DNA from: Rhodoligotrophos appendicifer
Lineage (GTDB): Bacteria > Pseudomonadota > Alphaproteobacteria > Rhizobiales > Im1
Assembly: GCF_007474605.1 (NCBI RefSeq)
Contig: NZ_VHKL01000003.1
Coordinates: 285,156-349,155 of the forward strand
Direction: 5' to 3'
DNA length: 64,000 bases
In this document: piece by piece, positions 1 to 8,656 of the stretch
Layout of the letters: the number at the start of each line of letters is the position of its first letter
Numbering within the stretch: the stretch's first letter is position 1
The notes under the pieces: generated by a model
Told to the model about the DNA's origin: nothing
The model's database searches: none
Seen by the model: only the letters and a program-made list of their open reading frames with translations
Made by a program: the position numbers and the translations under genes

Positions 1-114
1 GACGCCCATCATCCGCGCATTGCCGCGTTGCGCGCCATAGAGCGGCACGAGCGCCTGGTAGAGCGCCATGACGGTGGCCAGAACCAGCGCAAAATGTCCA
101 GCCTCGATGATCAC
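1..114 (-). CDS. ccmF: Cytochrome c-type biogenesis protein CcmF (5' end only)
   Basis: Only the first 38 codons are inside the window; the rest lies to the left. The start is GTG, sharing the GTGA overlap with the ccmE stop codon, which implies translational coupling. The visible residues ([12 protein letters not shown] then LVPLYGA) match the conserved first transmembrane segment of CcmF, the haem lyase subunit that passes haem from holo-CcmE to apocytochrome c in the periplasm. Position after ccmI and ccmE fits the usual ccmIEFH (cycHJKL) order. The short visible length is the only limit on confidence. Confidence 0.85.
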   Translation of the reverse strand, partial: MIIEAGHFALVLATVMALYQALVPLYGAQRGNARMMGV

Positions 115-566
115 TGCGTCTTCACCGCCTCACCGTCCTTCCACACGCCCTTGGCCTTCAAGGCATCCGCGACCTCGCGCGGCATATAGGTCTCGTCATG
201 CTTGGCGAGCACCGTATCGGCCGCAAACCCGCCTTGTCCGTCCAGCGCGCCCTCGGCGACCACCCCCTGTCCCTCGCGGAACAGATCCGGCAGGATTCCG
301 GCATAGACGACGGGCAGGCTTTTGTCCGTATCGGTCACCGTGAACTGGATGCGTCCGTCTGGCAATTGCTTGACGCTGCCCTGCTCCACCAGCCCGCCCA
401 GCCTGAAGCGCTGCCCTGGTGACACCTTCAGGGCTGCTTCGCTGGGTGTATAGAAGAACACGATCGTATCGCTCAGCGCATAGAGCACCAGTCCGGCGGC
501 GACGCCCAGCACCGCCAGTCCCGATCCGATGAATGCCCCTCGCCTCTGCTTCCTCGATAGTGCCAT
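111..566 (-). CDS. ccmE: Cytochrome c maturation haem chaperone CcmE
   Basis: This 151-residue protein is the periplasmic haem chaperone CcmE (CycJ). It carries haem covalently from the CcmABCD complex to the CcmF/CcmH lyase. An N-terminal membrane anchor spans about residues 10-30 after a basic start (RKQRR). The OB-fold core follows, and the family signature HDETYMP places the covalent haem histidine at H123 and the axial tyrosine at Y127. Length is normal for the family. A GAAGAGA ribosome site precedes the ATG. The gene is 44 bp downstream of ccmI and overlaps ccmF by 4 bp, so the three form one operon. Confidence 0.97.
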   Translation of the reverse strand: MALSRKQRRGAFIGSGLAVLGVAAGLVLYALSDTIVFFYTPSEAALKVSPGQRFRLGGLVEQGSVKQLPDGRIQFTVTDTDKSLPVVYAGILPDLFREGQGVVAEGALDGQGGFAADTVLAKHDETYMPREVADALKAKGVWKDGEAVKTQ

Positions 567-610
567 CGTGTCTCTTCGCTTTCATCGTGCCGGTCGAACC
601 GGCTGCCGTT

Positions 611-1735
611 CTATCCTTCGACCCCCAGCGCCTTGCGCGCTTCCGCGATGCGCGCCATGGCCGCCTGGTCGTCCTTGAACCGGCCGGCCGCCGCATTGAG
701 CGCGGCCTTCGCCGCCTCCGCCTCGCCCAGCACCACCCGCGCCCTGGCGAGCCGGAGCCAGCCCTCCAGATCATTGCCGTCCTGTTCGAGCCGTGCCGCC
801 AGCCCGTCCACCATTTGGCGGATCATCGCCTGCTGGGAGACTGCATCCTGCGACGTCACCGCCTCGACCTGCCCCTCCGACAAGGCGGGCGCCGCATCTT
901 GCCCCGCGACGCTCCGGATCGGCGCCTTGGTCTGGTCGATATTGGCCTGCACGAAGCCGCGCCAGGGCGCGTCAGCGGGAGCCTCCGCGATCAGCTTTTC
1001 CCAGCGGGCCAGGGCCTCGCTCGTTTTGCCGTCCTGCTTCTCCGCCATGCCCAGGTAGAAATCGGCCTTTGCCTGTTTGGGATCGGCCTTCAAGGCCGCG
1101 CTGAACGCCTCCCGCGCCCGCTCGGAGACGATCCCGCCATCGGCAAGCGTGGCCGCTTCGCCATAATTGGTCAGCATGTCCGGGCTCTCGCCCTTGAAGC
1201 TCATGATCCGCACATAAGCGTTGGCGGCGTCTGCATAGCGCCCCTGGCGCAGATAGACCGGCGCCACCACGCCCCAACCCTCGGCATCGGTGGGATTGTC
1301 CGCCAGATGCGCCTCCACACGCGCCACCAGGGCGTCGAAATCGCGGTTCTCCAAGGCATGTGCCATGCGCTCCGCATGGGGTACGCCCGGCATCAGCGGC
1401 TGGCCCAGCGTCAGATAGGCGGCAAGGCTTAACAGGGGAACGCCGATGAGCCCGGCCAGGAGCATGGGCCTCACCGGCCCCTCCCGGCGGACGTCCTGTG
1501 ACCGGTCGGCAGCAGCGATCAGCCGCCGCGCCACCTCGGTGCGGGCCGCCTCCGCCTCGCGCGGTGCGATCTGTCCGCGTCCGAGGTCCTGGTCGATCTC
1601 GGTCAACTGGTCCCTATAGACGGCTACCTCTTGATCCGCCGCGGTCGGGCCTGCCGCATCGGCGCGCACCAAGGGCCAGAGCACCGCCACGAGGGCGATG
1701 GCAGTCAGCAGAGCAACGAGTATCCACAGACCCAT
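611..1735 (-). CDS. ccmI: Cytochrome c biogenesis protein CcmI (CycH)
   Basis: CcmI is the inner-membrane chaperone that binds the C-terminus of apocytochrome c and delivers it to the haem lyase. The chosen ATG gives 374 residues beginning MGLWILVALL, a membrane segment right at the N-terminus as expected. An upstream in-frame start at 1807 would add 24 arginine-rich residues before the membrane helix and is unlikely. A second hydrophobic segment (about residues 88-108) follows a cytoplasmic helical stretch. The rest is a periplasmic tetratricopeptide-like region with EGWGVVAPVYLRQGRY and LEGWLRLARARV repeats. It is the first gene of the ccmIEF operon and is divergent from soxB. No strong ribosome site is visible. 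Confidence 0.93.
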   Translation of the reverse strand: MGLWILVALLTAIALVAVLWPLVRADAAGPTAADQEVAVYRDQLTEIDQDLGRGQIAPREAEAARTEVARRLIAAADRSQDVRREGPVRPMLLAGLIGVPLLSLAAYLTLGQPLMPGVPHAERMAHALENRDFDALVARVEAHLADNPTDAEGWGVVAPVYLRQGRYADAANAYVRIMSFKGESPDMLTNYGEAATLADGGIVSERAREAFSAALKADPKQAKADFYLGMAEKQDGKTSEALARWEKLIAEAPADAPWRGFVQANIDQTKAPIRSVAGQDAAPALSEGQVEAVTSQDAVSQQAMIRQMVDGLAARLEQDGNDLEGWLRLARARVVLGEAEAAKAALNAAAGRFKDDQAAMARIAEARKALGVEG

Positions 1736-1912
1736 CGTATTCAACCCGGTCGACCGAGCACGCCTCTGCGTGGTCCGGTGTCGCAGTTCTGGCTCCCTGC
1801 GTCGCAAACCCGTGGGCTCGGCAAGCAGCCGGTGTTAAGTTCCAACCGACAAAAAATCCAGGCGCACGCGCGCGCCGAAATTCCCAGGATTCTGGGCCGG
1901 GCCCGTGAGACC

Positions 1913-3163
1913 ATGAAGCCTTACTCGATTTTTTCTCTCGCACGCAATGCGTTGAACTATCACAAGGACTGGAGCCGCGCCTGGCGCAGCCCGGAACCGA
2001 AACCCGCCTATGATGTAGTGATCATTGGCGCCGGCGGCCATGGCCTGGCCACGGCTTATTATCTGGCCAAGGAGCACAAGGTCACCAATGTTGCCGTGCT
2101 CGAGAAGGGCTGGCTCGGCGGCGGCAATACCGGCCGCAACACCACCATCATCCGCTCAAATTACCTCCAGGACGAGTCCATGGCGATCTATGAGCTGTCC
2201 CGCCAGCTCTATGAGGACCTCTCCCAGGACCTGAACTACAACACCATGTTCTCCCCGCGCGGCCTCTTGATGCTGTGCCAGACCGAACATGAGCTCCGCG
2301 CCATGAAGCGCACCGACCATGCCAACCGCCTGGCCGGGATCGACGCCCGCATGATCGACCGCGCGGAGGTCAAGCGCCTCGTCCCCATCATTAATGACGA
2401 CATGAACTGCCGCTATCCGATCCTCGGCGCCTATTACCAGCCTCGCGGTGGCACCGGCCGCCACGACGCCGTGGCCTGGGGCTATGCCCGCGGTGCCGAC
2501 AGCCGTGGCGTCGACATCATCCAGAATTGCGAGGTCTTCAAGATCCTGCGCGATGGGGGACACGTCACCGGCGTCGAGACCAGCCGCGGCACGATCCGCG
2601 CCAGGAAGGTGGCGGTCGTCACCGCCGGCAACACCTCGCCCATCATGCAGTCGGCCGGCGTGCAGATGCCCATCGAGAGCGTCTGTCTCCAGGCCCTCGT
2701 CTCCGAGCCGATCAAGCCGGTGATCGATGTGGTCGTCATGGCCAATACCGTGCACGGCTATATGAGCCAGTCCGACAAGGGCGAACTCGTCATCGGTGGC
2801 GGTGCCGATCCCTACAACAACTATTCCCAGCGGGGCTCTCTACCGGCTCTGGAACATACGGTGACGGCCCTGGTGGAGACCTTCCCCATCATCTCGCGCC
2901 TTCGGATGCTGCGCATGTGGGGCGGCATCGTCGACATGACCGGCGACCGTTCGCCGATCATCGGCAAGACCGACGTCCAGGGTCTCTACGTCAATTGCGG
3001 CTGGGGCACCGGCGGCTTCAAGGCGATTCCGGGCTCGGGATTTGTCTTCGCCGACACGGTGGCCAATGACCGTCCTCACCCCATCGCCGCGCCCTTCGGC
3101 CTCGACCGTTTCGCCCAAGGCCGCCTCATCGACGAAAGCGTCGCCGCCGCGGTGGCCCACTGA
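1913..3163 (+). CDS. soxB: Sarcosine oxidase beta subunit SoxB
   Basis: SoxB carries the oxidising site of heterotetrameric sarcosine oxidase. It demethylates sarcosine to glycine with non-covalent FAD, while covalent FMN passes electrons to oxygen. The 416-residue product has an N-terminal dinucleotide fold (VVIIGAGGHG, residues 35-44). The GRHDAVAWG motif puts a histidine at position 184, where the family attaches FMN covalently. The start is the ATG followed by KPYSIFSLARNAL, typical of SoxB; the reading frame is open upstream to 1631 but that part is antisense to ccmI. It is the first gene of soxBDAG. A 304-bp repeat-filled gap separates it from soxD. Confidence 0.96.
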   Translation: MKPYSIFSLARNALNYHKDWSRAWRSPEPKPAYDVVIIGAGGHGLATAYYLAKEHKVTNVAVLEKGWLGGGNTGRNTTIIRSNYLQDESMAIYELSRQLYEDLSQDLNYNTMFSPRGLLMLCQTEHELRAMKRTDHANRLAGIDARMIDRAEVKRLVPIINDDMNCRYPILGAYYQPRGGTGRHDAVAWGYARGADSRGVDIIQNCEVFKILRDGGHVTGVETSRGTIRARKVAVVTAGNTSPIMQSAGVQMPIESVCLQALVSEPIKPVIDVVVMANTVHGYMSQSDKGELVIGGGADPYNNYSQRGSLPALEHTVTALVETFPIISRLRMLRMWGGIVDMTGDRSPIIGKTDVQGLYVNCGWGTGGFKAIPGSGFVFADTVANDRPHPIAAPFGLDRFAQGRLIDESVAAAVAH

Positions 3164-3209
3164 TGCTGACAACCCTCCCCCCACCCCCATCCCGGGCCTT
3201 CCCCCCACC

Positions 3210-3300
3210 GTCATCCTCGGGCTTGACCAGAGGATCCAGGATCCCAGGGGAATGCGTATGCCGCTTGGCCCTTCACCCTCGGGTCAAGCCCGAGGACGAC
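3210..3300. repeat. Dispersed palindromic intergenic element, copy A
   Basis: This 91-bp element is bounded by GTCATCCTCGGGCTTGACC at its left and the inverted form GGTCAAGCCCGAGGAC at its right, so transcripts could fold into a long hairpin. A second copy with the same ends and nearly the same length lies at 55573-55664. Such intergenic palindromes are common in Hyphomicrobiales genomes. The inner sequence differs between the two copies, while the arms are nearly identical. Confidence 0.85.
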
Positions 3301-3327
3301 GCCCAAAAAGGAGCCATGCGGCGCATC

Positions 3328-3350
3328 CCCTCTCCCCTTGCGGGAGAGGG
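3328..3350. repeat. Perfect 9-bp hairpin in the soxB-soxD gap
   Basis: CCCTCTCCC and GGGAGAGGG form a perfect 9-bp stem with a CTTGC loop. No T-run follows, so it may reduce transcription or protect mRNA rather than act as a simple terminator. A similar CCCTCTC...GGGAGGGGG hairpin occurs near 53970-53995 upstream of the biotin carboxylase gene. Confidence 0.6.
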
Positions 3351-3355
3351 AGGGG

Positions 3356-3431
3356 CCCGTTGCGCCAGCAATGGGAGGGTGAGGGGCACCCTTAGACAAC
3401 CCCGTTGCGCCAGCGCTGGGAGGGTGAGGGG
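3356..3431. repeat. Direct repeat, 31 bp, two copies with 45-bp period
   Basis: Copies at 3356-3386 and 3401-3431 both begin CCCGTTGCGCCAGC and end TGGGAGGGTGAGGGG. They differ at only two adjacent bases (AA versus GC). They fill the end of the non-coding gap before soxD. Confidence 0.85.
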
Positions 3432-3467
3432 TCGCCGCGCGCTCCCCAGTCAAACGAGAGGCACCGA

Positions 3468-3869
3468 ATGCTCCTGATCACCTGCCATGTCTGCGGCGCC
3501 CAGGGCGACGAGACCGACTTCCATTACGGGGGCCAGGCCCATGTCCGGCGCCCCGCCACTGCTAACCCTGAGGACATCAGCGAGGCCGCCCAGCGCGACT
3601 ACATGTATACCCGCCTCAATCCGAAGGGGCTTCATTTCGAGCGCTGGCGCTGCGATCGCGGCTGCGGCAAGTGGTTTCACGCCGCCCGTGACACCGTCAC
3701 CATGGCCTTCGCGGCGACCTATGGAGTGACCGAACGTCCCCCGGCCCACATCATCGCGATGATCCCCGAGACGAACCCCTGGCACGGCGTCTTCACCGAA
3801 GCCCCCGTCTCGGAGCCTCATCCTGAGGAGGCCCATCGGGCCGTCTCGAAGGACGGAGAGCCCTCATGA
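3468..3869 (+). CDS. soxD: Sarcosine oxidase delta subunit SoxD
   Basis: SoxD is the small zinc-binding subunit of heterotetrameric sarcosine oxidase. The ATG gives 133 residues starting MLLITCHVCG. The zinc site appears as C6, C9, C62 and C66 (CHVCG and WRCDRGC). In most SoxD proteins I recall, the third ligand is a histidine in a W-x-H-x-x-G-C motif; here it is cysteine. The last ~18 residues (SEPHPEEAHRAVSKDGEPS) are encoded by a dispersed palindromic repeat and are probably a recent extension. The stop overlaps the soxA start (ATGA). Confidence 0.94.
   Translation: MLLITCHVCGAQGDETDFHYGGQAHVRRPATANPEDISEAAQRDYMYTRLNPKGLHFERWRCDRGCGKWFHAARDTVTMAFAATYGVTERPPAHIIAMIPETNPWHGVFTEAPVSEPHPEEAHRAVSKDGEPS
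3816..3855 (+). repeat. Palindromic repeat at soxD end / soxA ribosome site
   Basis: A 40-bp element runs from CCTCATCCTGAGGAGGCCC to GCCGTCTCGAAGGACG. The same element, also 40 bp, is at 55692-55731. Here it encodes the C-terminal tail of SoxD in frame, and its AAGGACGGAG end is the likely ribosome site for soxA, whose ATG is at 3866. Confidence 0.8.
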
Positions 3870-6800
3870 CCGGCAAGCCTTATCGCGTGGCCTTGAGCCC
3901 CGAGTCCGGCCGGCTCATTGATCCGACCCGTCGCCTCTCCTTTACCTTCGATGGTCAGCGTATGACGGGCTTTGCCGGCGACACGCTGGCCTCGGCCGTC
4001 CTTGCGAACGGCCAGCGCCTCTTCGGCCGCTCCTTCAAATATCATCGCCCCCGTGGCCTCCTGGGCCTCGGCTCCGACGAGCCCAACGCCCTGGTCGGCA
4101 TCGGCGAGGGCACCCGCCACGAGCCCAATTTGAGAGCGACTCAGGTCGAGCTCCATGACGGCCTTGTCGCGGTGAGCCAGAACCGCTGGCCCGATCTGAG
4201 GCTTGATGTGGGTCAGCTGAACCAGCTCGCCTCCCGCATTCTCCCGGCCGGCTTTTACTACAAGACCTTCATGTGGCCGCAGAGCTTTTGGGAGAAGCTC
4301 TACGAGCCGGTGATCCGTCGTGCCGCCGGCCTGGGCCGGGCCCCCACCGGCTGGGATCCCGACACCTATGAGCACATCAACGTCCATTGCGACGTGCTCG
4401 TGGTCGGTGCCGGCGCCGCTGGCCTTGCTGCCGCCGAAGCGGCAGCGTCCCGCGGTGCGCATGTCATCCTCGCCGACGAGAATCCGCGCCTCGGCGGTCT
4501 TGCCGACATCGGGGGCGGCCTGATCGATGGCCATGCTCCCATTGACTGGGCCAGGCAGACGGCAGCGAGCCTTGCGGCCGCGACCAACGTGCATATTCTG
4601 ACCCGCACCACCGTCTGGGGCCATTTCCACGACAATTTTGTAGGGCTTTTTGAACGGCTCGGAGACCAGAATCCGGGCTTGACCGGCACACCGCGCCACC
4701 GTCTGTGGAAGGTGCGCGCCCGCCATGTGATCCTGGCCACGGGTGCCCTGGAGCGTCCCGTTCCCTTCGCGAACAATGACCGCCCCGGAATCATGCTGTC
4801 GACCGCGGCCCGCGGCCTTCTCCATCGCTACGGTGTCTCGCCCGGCAGCCGCGGCGTCGTCTTCACTACCAATGATGACGGCTATCGCACGGCACTGGCC
4901 CTCGCCAAGGCGGGCGTCCCCATCGCCCGGGTTCTCGACGCCCGTGCCGAGGTCGATTGCGAACTGGCCGATCTGACCCGGGAGGCGAACATTCCCGTAT
5001 CCCGCGGCATGGCCGTGTCCAACGTGGCCACGAGCTTCGGCGGGCTGGGCATCACCGGCATCACCGCGGTGGGCTATCGCCCCGGCCAGGGTCGCGTCAC
5101 CAGCCACGAACAGATTGCCTGCGACTTCGTCGCTGTCTCAGGCGGCTGGAATCCGGCCGTCAATCTCTGGAGCCACAATGGCGGCAAGCTGAAATATGAC
5201 GAACAGCTTGCGACCTACCGACCGGATGCGCACTCCGCCGCCATGTGCGCTGTGGGCGCCGCGAACGGCACTTTCGCGCTCCCCGACATCCTCGAGGAGG
5301 CCTATGCGGCCGGTGAAGCGCTGTCCGGCGCCCCGCGCCGTCACCGCCCCCGCGCCCATCAGCGCGAGATCAGCCCGGCCGAGCCCGTCTGGTTCGTGCC
5401 GGCCACCGGCAAGTCCAACGAGGGCAACAAGCATTTCGTCGACTACCAGAACGACGTGACGGTCGCCGACCTCGAACTCGCTGTGCGTGAGGGCTATCAG
5501 TCCATTGAGCACGTCAAGCGCTACACCACCTGGGGCATGGCCACCGACCAGGGCAAGACCAGCAGCGTGATTGGCTTAGGCATTGTCTCCGGCGCCATCC
5601 ACAAGCCGGTGCCCCAGATCGGCACCACCACCTACCGTCCGCCCTACACCCCGATCTCCTTCGGCGCCATGGCCGGCAGCCATGCCAAGCACCTCTTCAT
5701 TCCCGTCCGCCGCACCCCGATCAACGCGTGGCATGTCGCCAACAATGCCTCGTTCGAACCCGTAGGCCACTGGCGGCGCCCCTATTGCTATCCCAGGCCT
5801 GGCGAGGACCGTCACGCGGCCGTCAATCGCGAGATTCTGGTGGTGCGCGAGAAGCTCGGCCTCATCGACGCCTCGACCTTGGGCAAGATCGAGATCAAGG
5901 GCCCCGACGCGGCAGCCTTTCTCGACCGCATCTATACGAACACCTTTTCGACCCTGAAGGTCGGCCGCGCCCGCTATGGGCTGATGATGAACGAGGCCGG
6001 CTTCCTCTTTGACGACGGCGTCACGGTGCGCCTGGGGCCGGATCACTTCCTCATGCACACGACCTCCGGCGGTGCCGACCGGGTCGCGGCCTGGCTGGAG
6101 GAATGGCTGCAGACCGAATGGACCCAGGATAAGGTCTATGTCACCAACGTCACCGAACAATGGGCCCAGTTCGCCATTGCCGGGGCCAAGGCCCGCGCCC
6201 TGCTTGAGAAGCTCGGCACCGACATCGATCTCTCGCCCGAGGCCCTGCCGTTCATGGGCTATGCAATGGGCACCCTCGCCGGCACGCCTATTCGCCTGTT
6301 CCGCATCTCCTTTTCCGGTGAGCTCTCCTTCGAAGTCGCCACGCCCGCAGGCTTCGGCCGGGGTCTGTGGGATGCGATTCTCACGGCTGGGCAGGAGTTC
6401 GGTATTGGCCCCTACGGAACGGAGGCCCTCCACGTCCTGCGGGCCGAGAAAGGGTTCATCGCCATCGGCGACGAGACCGACGGCACCGTGACGCCGCTCG
6501 ATCTGGGTCTCGACTGGGCCGTCTCCAAGAAGAAGCCCGACTTCCTCGGCAAGCGCGCCCTTGAGCTCTCTTATCTCAAAGCCCCCCACCGCAAGCAACT
6601 CGTCGGCCTCCTGACCGAACTGCCCGATGAAATCCTCCCCGACGGCGCCTACGCCGTGGAGCAGATCCTGCCCAAGCCGCCCATGACCATGATCGGCCAG
6701 GTCAGCTCCACCTATTGGAGTCCGACCCTAAAGCGCTCGATCGCCCTGGCCCTCATCAAGGACGGTCGAGCCCGCATGGGCACCACCCTCAGCTTCCCCG

Positions 6801-6880
6801 TCGGCGGAGATAAAGTGATCCGCGCCAAGGTGGTCGAGCCGATCTTCTTCGACAAGGAAGGGACACGCCAGAATGTCTGA
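3866..6880 (+). CDS. soxA: Sarcosine oxidase alpha subunit SoxA
   Basis: SoxA is the 1004-residue large subunit that binds NAD and, through a C-terminal GcvT-like domain, tetrahydrofolate. It captures the released formaldehyde as 5,10-methylenetetrahydrofolate. Residues 1-110 form the ferredoxin-like N-terminal domain (FAGDTLASAVLANG, then FKYHRPRGLLG) without an iron-sulfur cysteine cluster. A dinucleotide fold GAGAAGLAAAE begins at residue 181. From about residue 620 the GcvT-type folate domain follows (EPVGHWRRP, LGKIEIKGPDA). Length is normal. It overlaps soxD by 4 bp and soxG by 8 bp, so the four subunits are translated together. Confidence 0.96.
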   Translation: MTGKPYRVALSPESGRLIDPTRRLSFTFDGQRMTGFAGDTLASAVLANGQRLFGRSFKYHRPRGLLGLGSDEPNALVGIGEGTRHEPNLRATQVELHDGLVAVSQNRWPDLRLDVGQLNQLASRILPAGFYYKTFMWPQSFWEKLYEPVIRRAAGLGRAPTGWDPDTYEHINVHCDVLVVGAGAAGLAAAEAAASRGAHVILADENPRLGGLADIGGGLIDGHAPIDWARQTAASLAAATNVHILTRTTVWGHFHDNFVGLFERLGDQNPGLTGTPRHRLWKVRARHVILATGALERPVPFANNDRPGIMLSTAARGLLHRYGVSPGSRGVVFTTNDDGYRTALALAKAGVPIARVLDARAEVDCELADLTREANIPVSRGMAVSNVATSFGGLGITGITAVGYRPGQGRVTSHEQIACDFVAVSGGWNPAVNLWSHNGGKLKYDEQLATYRPDAHSAAMCAVGAANGTFALPDILEEAYAAGEALSGAPRRHRPRAHQREISPAEPVWFVPATGKSNEGNKHFVDYQNDVTVADLELAVREGYQSIEHVKRYTTWGMATDQGKTSSVIGLGIVSGAIHKPVPQIGTTTYRPPYTPISFGAMAGSHAKHLFIPVRRTPINAWHVANNASFEPVGHWRRPYCYPRPGEDRHAAVNREILVVREKLGLIDASTLGKIEIKGPDAAAFLDRIYTNTFSTLKVGRARYGLMMNEAGFLFDDGVTVRLGPDHFLMHTTSGGADRVAAWLEEWLQTEWTQDKVYVTNVTEQWAQFAIAGAKARALLEKLGTDIDLSPEALPFMGYAMGTLAGTPIRLFRISFSGELSFEVATPAGFGRGLWDAILTAGQEFGIGPYGTEALHVLRAEKGFIAIGDETDGTVTPLDLGLDWAVSKKKPDFLGKRALELSYLKAPHRKQLVGLLTELPDEILPDGAYAVEQILPKPPMTMIGQVSSTYWSPTLKRSIALALIKDGRARMGTTLSFPVGGDKVIRAKVVEPIFFDKEGTRQNV

Positions 6881-7493
6881 GCCGATCTTTGCGAGCCCGC
6901 TGTCCCATCGCCGCGAGCCCACTCCGCCCCCGGGACTGTCCATCGCCATCGAGGAGATCACCGGACAGGGCGCCATCGACCTGCGCGGCGACCCCGCCGA
7001 TCCGGCGTTTCTCGACGCGGTCCGTGACGTCTTCGGCCTCACTTTGCCCACCGCGCCGCGCACCTCCGCCGCCCATGGGGCGGTGACCGCCCTGTGGCTG
7101 TCGACCGACCAATGGCTCATCCTTGTCCCCCGCGACGAAGCCCCCGCCATGACGGTGGCTCTCAGTGCTCGGCTCGGCGATCTCCACAGCCTGGTCTGCG
7201 ATGTGAGCGACATGCGCTGCATCTTTCGTCTGGAGGGAGACGGCGTCCGCGAGGTCCTGATGAAGGGCTGCTCGCTCGATCTGTTCGGTGCCGCGATCGA
7301 GCCGGGCTACGTCAAGCGCGTTCTGTTCGCCGAGATTGCCGCCCTGATCCGTGTCGTTTCGCGTCAGCCCGAGGTCTTCGAGCTCTACGTCTTCCGCTCC
7401 TATGCCGATTACGCCTATGACTGGCTCCTGAAGACCGCGGCCCTGGGCGCCAGGCTCACGCTCTATGGCGAGCAACCACCCCCCGCCGTCTAG
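6873..7493 (+). CDS. soxG: Sarcosine oxidase gamma subunit SoxG
   Basis: SoxG (206 residues) is the fourth subunit of heterotetrameric sarcosine oxidase and helps assemble the alpha-beta complex. It resembles the N-terminal part of GcvT/YgfZ-like folds: WLSTDQWLILVPRDEAP, CDVSDMRCIFRLEGDGVREVLMKGCSLDL and the terminal FELYVFRSYADYAYDWLLKTA are typical of the family. The ATG overlaps the end of soxA by 8 bp. It is the last gene of the operon; a 135-bp gap precedes dgcN. Confidence 0.94.
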   Translation: MSEPIFASPLSHRREPTPPPGLSIAIEEITGQGAIDLRGDPADPAFLDAVRDVFGLTLPTAPRTSAAHGAVTALWLSTDQWLILVPRDEAPAMTVALSARLGDLHSLVCDVSDMRCIFRLEGDGVREVLMKGCSLDLFGAAIEPGYVKRVLFAEIAALIRVVSRQPEVFELYVFRSYADYAYDWLLKTAALGARLTLYGEQPPPAV

Positions 7494-7628
7494 CGCGCCC
7501 ACATTCCGTCGCAACCAAGCACCCCGCCAGCCTCCTCCCGCGCGACTGTAACGCAGTTGCGAAACCTCTCATTTCCGTGTTTGAGAATGTCGCCGCCCCT
7601 CTTGGGCGCACGCTTCGGGGAGAGTTTC

Positions 7629-8639
7629 ATGGAAATTGCTAAGCCGTATCTGATGTTCTTGGGCGACGTGCACGACCAGCTTGCCGCCAAGACGGCGCAA
7701 GGGGTCGTCGATTGGCGTCCGGACTGGTGCGTCGGCCAGCTGCGCCTCCCCGGCTGCAAGGCCGATTGCGGCCTCAAGGACGTCTCCATCGACGAGGCGG
7801 TGAAGCTCGGCGCCCAGACGATGGTGGTGGGTGTCGCCAATGCCGGCGGCGTGCTTCCAGAGCATTGGGTGGCCGAGATCGTGACTGCCTTGGAACAGGG
7901 CCTCGACGTGGCGACCGGTCTCCACAAGCGCCTGAATTCTATCCCTGAGATCGCCGATGCCGCAGCGCGCCATGGCCGTAAGCTGCACGACGTGCGCTTC
8001 TCCGATCAGGCTTTTGCCACTGGCAAGGGCACCAAGCGGCCCGGCCTGCGGCTGCTCACCGTCGGCACCGACTGCTCCGTCGGCAAGAAATACACAGTCC
8101 TGGCCCTGGAGAAGGAGATGGTCGCTCAGGGCCTCGATGCCGCCTTCTGCGCCACGGGCCAGACGGGCGTCCTGATTTCCGGCCGCGGTGTCGCCATCGA
8201 TGCCGTCATCGCCGACTTCATCTCCGGCGCGGCCGAGTGGATTTCTCCGGCCAATGACCCCAAGCATTGGGACCTGATCGAGGGCCAGGGCTCGCTCTTC
8301 CATCCCTCTTTCGCCGGCGTCACCTTGGGCCTGCTCCACGGCGCTCAGGCCGATGCCTTCGTCGTCTGCCACGAGCCCACTCGCAAGACCATGCGCGGCG
8401 TCCAGCATCCCCTGCCCACCATCCAGCAGGTGATCGACCGCACCATTCTCGAAGGCAGCCTGACAAACCCGGCCATCGCCTGCGTCGGCATCGCCGTGAA
8501 CACCCAGGCTCTGGGCGAGGCCGAAGCCGAGCGTTACCTCGCCGCCGTCACTGAGGAGCATGGCCTGCCCGCCACGGATCCGATCCGCTACGGTGTGGCC
8601 CCCATCGTCGCCGAGATCCTGAAGCAGTTCCCCCGCTGA
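7629..8639 (+). CDS. dgcN: DUF1611 family N-acetyltransferase DgcN
   Basis: This 336-residue protein belongs to the DUF1611 family, whose members paired with dgcA are called DgcN and are reported to act in D-glutamate/D-amino-acid catabolism through N-acylation. An N-terminal Rossmann-like region (residues 1-130) is followed by a P-loop-like motif GTDCSVGKK (146-154). LIEGQGSLFHPSFAG and FVVCHEPTRKTMRG are family signatures. The start is the ATG before EIAKPYLMF, preceded by GGGGAGAG; the frame is open 24 codons upstream but lacks such a site. dgcA begins 17 bp downstream. The exact substrate here is inferred from family. Confidence 0.85.
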   Translation: MEIAKPYLMFLGDVHDQLAAKTAQGVVDWRPDWCVGQLRLPGCKADCGLKDVSIDEAVKLGAQTMVVGVANAGGVLPEHWVAEIVTALEQGLDVATGLHKRLNSIPEIADAAARHGRKLHDVRFSDQAFATGKGTKRPGLRLLTVGTDCSVGKKYTVLALEKEMVAQGLDAAFCATGQTGVLISGRGVAIDAVIADFISGAAEWISPANDPKHWDLIEGQGSLFHPSFAGVTLGLLHGAQADAFVVCHEPTRKTMRGVQHPLPTIQQVIDRTILEGSLTNPAIACVGIAVNTQALGEAEAERYLAAVTEEHGLPATDPIRYGVAPIVAEILKQFPR

Positions 8640-8656
8640 CCCTGCGGAGCATCCCC

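Noticed and set aside
3818-5107. A 429-codon minus-strand frame
   Set aside because: It is the mirror of soxA; its codon choice follows the antisense pattern and there is no similarity to known proteins.
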